A stretch of DNA of 64,000 nt, from assembly GCA_021820845.1 (NCBI GenBank), contig JAKADC010000002.1, positions 1 through 64,000 on the forward strand. Direction: 5' to 3'. Below are positions 62,376 through 64,000 of the stretch, one piece after another. The position numbers and the translations under genes were made by a program. Each line of letters starts with the position of its first letter. The stretch's first letter is position 1. A model generated the notes under the pieces. That model did no database searches. It was not told the DNA's origin and saw only the letters and a list, made by a program, of their open reading frames with translations. This DNA is from Pseudomonadota bacterium (GTDB lineage: Bacteria > Pseudomonadota > Gammaproteobacteria > Burkholderiales > Thiobacillaceae).

Positions 62376-62561
62376 ATGAACAACATGCACATGGCCGTCA
62401 AGCGTTTCTGGGCCGACGAGGAAGGCGTGACCGCGATCGAATACGGCCTGATCGCGGCGCTGATCGCGGTGGTGATCATCGGTGCGGTGACGATCGTCGG
62501 GACGCAACTCAGGGCGGTTTTCAACAGGATCGGCACTGCCTTAACCAACGCTCTCGCATAA
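62376..62561 (+). CDS. flp: Flp-type class IVb pilin, copy 1
   Basis: A 61-residue prepilin for a Tad pilus. The cleavage region EEG/VTAIEYGLIAALIA with Glu5-Tyr6 is followed by one hydrophobic helix. AGGAG precedes the ATG. The 200-base upstream gap suggests its own promoter. The prepilin peptidase lies two genes downstream. Confidence 0.92.
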   Translation: MNNMHMAVKRFWADEEGVTAIEYGLIAALIAVVIIGAVTIVGTQLRAVFNRIGTALTNALA

Positions 62562-62641
62562 CTGTTTGGGTTCGCCCGCGTGGCCGGCAGAACGCCGGCC
62601 GCGGGATGACCGCAACGAATCACAGGACAGGAAGGGGCGCG

Positions 62642-62827
62642 ATGGAACTGCAACTTTTCTTTCGCGTGCTGCTGCGCGACGAGGCGGGCGTCACCGCCAT
62701 CGAATACGCACTCATCGGCACGCTGATCGCGATGGCGATCGTGACCACGGTTGCCGCGCTGGGCCTCAATCTGAAGGACCTTTACGCGTCGGTGGCCGAC
62801 AAGGTACAGGACGCGACGCGGAACTGA
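62642..62827 (+). CDS. flp: Flp-type class IVb pilin, copy 2
   Basis: A second 61-residue prepilin (cleavage region DEAG/VTAIEYALIGTLIA), clearly different from copy 1 in the mature helix. Start at MELQLFF with GGAAGGGG upstream. It could be a minor pilin or a phase-specific form. Confidence 0.9.
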   Translation: MELQLFFRVLLRDEAGVTAIEYALIGTLIAMAIVTTVAALGLNLKDLYASVADKVQDATRN

Positions 62828-62859
62828 AAAAGGCTCAGGGACAAGGGAGAAAAGGCACC

Positions 62860-63399
62860 GTGGACAAGCTGACGACAACGCTCCTGCTGCTGTTTCTTGC
62901 GGGCGCGATGGCCACCGACCTGCGCGCCCACCGCATTCCCAATGCACTGGTGCTGGCTGGCGCGCTCGCCGGCCTGGCGCTGGCCGGCCTCGCGCCGGGG
63001 GGTGTCGGCGTGCCGCGCGCGCTGGGCGGCCTCGCGCTGGGATCGGCGATGTTTCTTCCCATGTATGTGTTGCACGCCATGGGGGCGGGCGACGTCAAGC
63101 TGATGGCGATGACGGGCGCCTTCCTCGGCTTTCCGGCGATCGTCGAAGCGGCGCTGTGGGTGCTGCTGGCGGGCGGCGTGCTCGCGCTGGCGTTCACGCT
63201 GCGGCGGGGCGTGGCGCGCCGCATGGGCGGCAATCTCAGGGAAATGTTGTTTTCGGCCGCGGCGAGCGCGCAGATCCGCACCCTGCCGGATTTCTCGGCG
63301 GGGCCGCAAACGGCGGCGCGCCTGCCTTATGCGGTGGCCATCGGACTCGGCGTGGGCGCCTTTCTGCTCGCGCGGCGGCTGGGGTGGCATTTGATTTGA
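62860..63399 (+). CDS. cpaA: Type IV prepilin peptidase, TadV/CpaA type
   Basis: A 179-residue inner-membrane aspartic peptidase of family A24 with several helices. The two catalytic aspartates lie in MATDLRAHRIPN and MGAGDVKLM. The N-methylation domain of PilD is absent, as usual for CpaA/TadV. GTG start after AAGGGAG. It processes the upstream Flp prepilins. Confidence 0.9.
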   Translation: MDKLTTTLLLLFLAGAMATDLRAHRIPNALVLAGALAGLALAGLAPGGVGVPRALGGLALGSAMFLPMYVLHAMGAGDVKLMAMTGAFLGFPAIVEAALWVLLAGGVLALAFTLRRGVARRMGGNLREMLFSAAASAQIRTLPDFSAGPQTAARLPYAVAIGLGVGAFLLARRLGWHLI

Positions 63400-63449
63400 G
63401 GCGCGACGAGCCCGAAGCGGGGGCGCGCGCCGGAACGGAGGAAGCGGAG

Positions 63450-64000
63450 ATGAACCACCCGGGCGTGTTGCGGGAAGCGCATGCGGCAGGGAACGTCGGC
63501 GAGGCCTACGCGCCCGCGCCGCCGGTCAACCTGGAAGAGACCGGGCTGCCGTTTTTCTTCCTGGTGGAGCTGACCGCGAAGATCCTCTTCAAGGGCGGGC
63601 CGCAGCGCGAGGGCGAGCTGGTCGACCGCATCAAGCTGCTGCCGGGCGTGCTCGAGCCGGTGCTGGATTTCATGCGCGCCGAGCACCTGATCGAGGTGCA
63701 GCCTCGCACGCACGGCGATCCGGTGCACGCGACCGGCAAGGATTTCACCTTCGTGCTCACCGACATGGGACGCCAGCGCGCGACCGACGCGATGGCGCGC
63801 AGCCAGTATGCGGGCCCGGCGCCGGTGAGCCTGCAGGCCTACGAGCGGCAGGTCCGCCTGCAGTCGATGGCCGACGTCGAGGTCACCCGCGCCGACATCG
63901 CGCGGGTCTTCGAGGGAGTGGTGCTCAAGCCGGAGCTCCTCGACCAGTTCGGCGCCGCGATGAACTCGCGCCGCGCCAGCTTCGTCTATGGGCCCGCCGG
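63450..64000 (+). CDS. AAA-type ATP-binding protein, cut by right window edge
   Basis: The visible 183 residues have an N-terminal helical region and end in FVYGPAG, the beginning of a Walker A motif. GGAGG eight bases before the ATG decides the start. Related ATP-binding proteins sit near Tad/Flp loci in betaproteobacteria. The catalytic core is outside the window, so the subfamily is open. Confidence 0.75.
   Translation, partial: MNHPGVLREAHAAGNVGEAYAPAPPVNLEETGLPFFFLVELTAKILFKGGPQREGELVDRIKLLPGVLEPVLDFMRAEHLIEVQPRTHGDPVHATGKDFTFVLTDMGRQRATDAMARSQYAGPAPVSLQAYERQVRLQSMADVEVTRADIARVFEGVVLKPELLDQFGAAMNSRRASFVYGPA

Overview
The window joins two kinds of DNA. Bases 1 to about 31.3 kb are most of the backbone and cargo of an integrative and conjugative element of the Tn4371-like type. 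The rest, from about 31.8 kb to the end, is chromosome of a high-GC betaproteobacterium. I infer the host class from the protein sequences (GltX, RhlE, TsaB/RimI, LemA, tetrathionate reductase and the Tad/Flp pilus genes) and from strong G/C bias at third codon positions. A sulfur-oxidising or denitrifying Nitrosomonadales/Rhodocyclales member would fit, but the genus cannot be fixed from the sequence alone.

Element, left part (1-5.8 kb): metal resistance. A Cd/Zn/Pb P-type ATPase runs off the left edge and is divergent from a CadR/PbrR-like MerR regulator, a His-tailed DMT permease and a frameshifted ynfA. Next comes a compact mercury operon (merTPA divergent from merR) with a textbook 19-bp-spacer promoter. 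Element core (5.9-14 kb, mostly minus strand): MOBP-type relaxase, TraF peptidase, DUF2840, a ribbon-helix-helix-like protein, ParA, a DnaA-box plus iteron region, RepA, an AlpA-like HTH protein, a DUF2285 protein, two DUF2958 paralogues and an XRE regulator. The metal genes lie beyond the relaxase, where Tn4371-like elements carry accessory DNA; traG and the trb genes would be expected to the left of the window.

Element cargo (14.7-26 kb): genes of lower GC and unlike composition. The main item is a ubiquitin-like cassette (Ubl, E1-like ThiF protein, DUF6527 cysteine-rich protein) facing a divergent operon of a sigma-factor-like protein, a small helical protein, an ImmA/IrrE peptidase and two unknown proteins. 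A perfect 11-bp inverted repeat sits between the two operons. Then follow a SIR2-like DUF4917 gene with a cysteine-cluster partner, an HTH-ImmA/IrrE gene with a partner and a long inverted-repeat operator, a 149-bp MITE-like insertion with a 4-bp target duplication, an exported HNH nuclease and a TfoX-like gene. Backbone genes DUF736, DUF932 and radC close the element, followed by an AbiE toxin-antitoxin pair with two matching operators. No integrase is visible.

Chromosome: ttrSR and the divergent ttrBCA operon (tetrathionate respiration), with a solitary F1 epsilon subunit gene as the last cistron; two flavoproteins; a seven-gene arsenic operon ending in a strong terminator; tRNA-Thr(CGU), gltX and tRNA-Val(CAC); rhlE; a methyltransferase; a DUF4197 gene; phoH; a signal-peptide HIRAN protein; tsaB-rimI-udg; a two-domain methyltransferase; lemA with two TPM-domain genes; a NarX/NarL-like two-component pair; and the start of a Tad/Flp pilus locus (two pilins, prepilin peptidase, an ATPase cut by the right edge).
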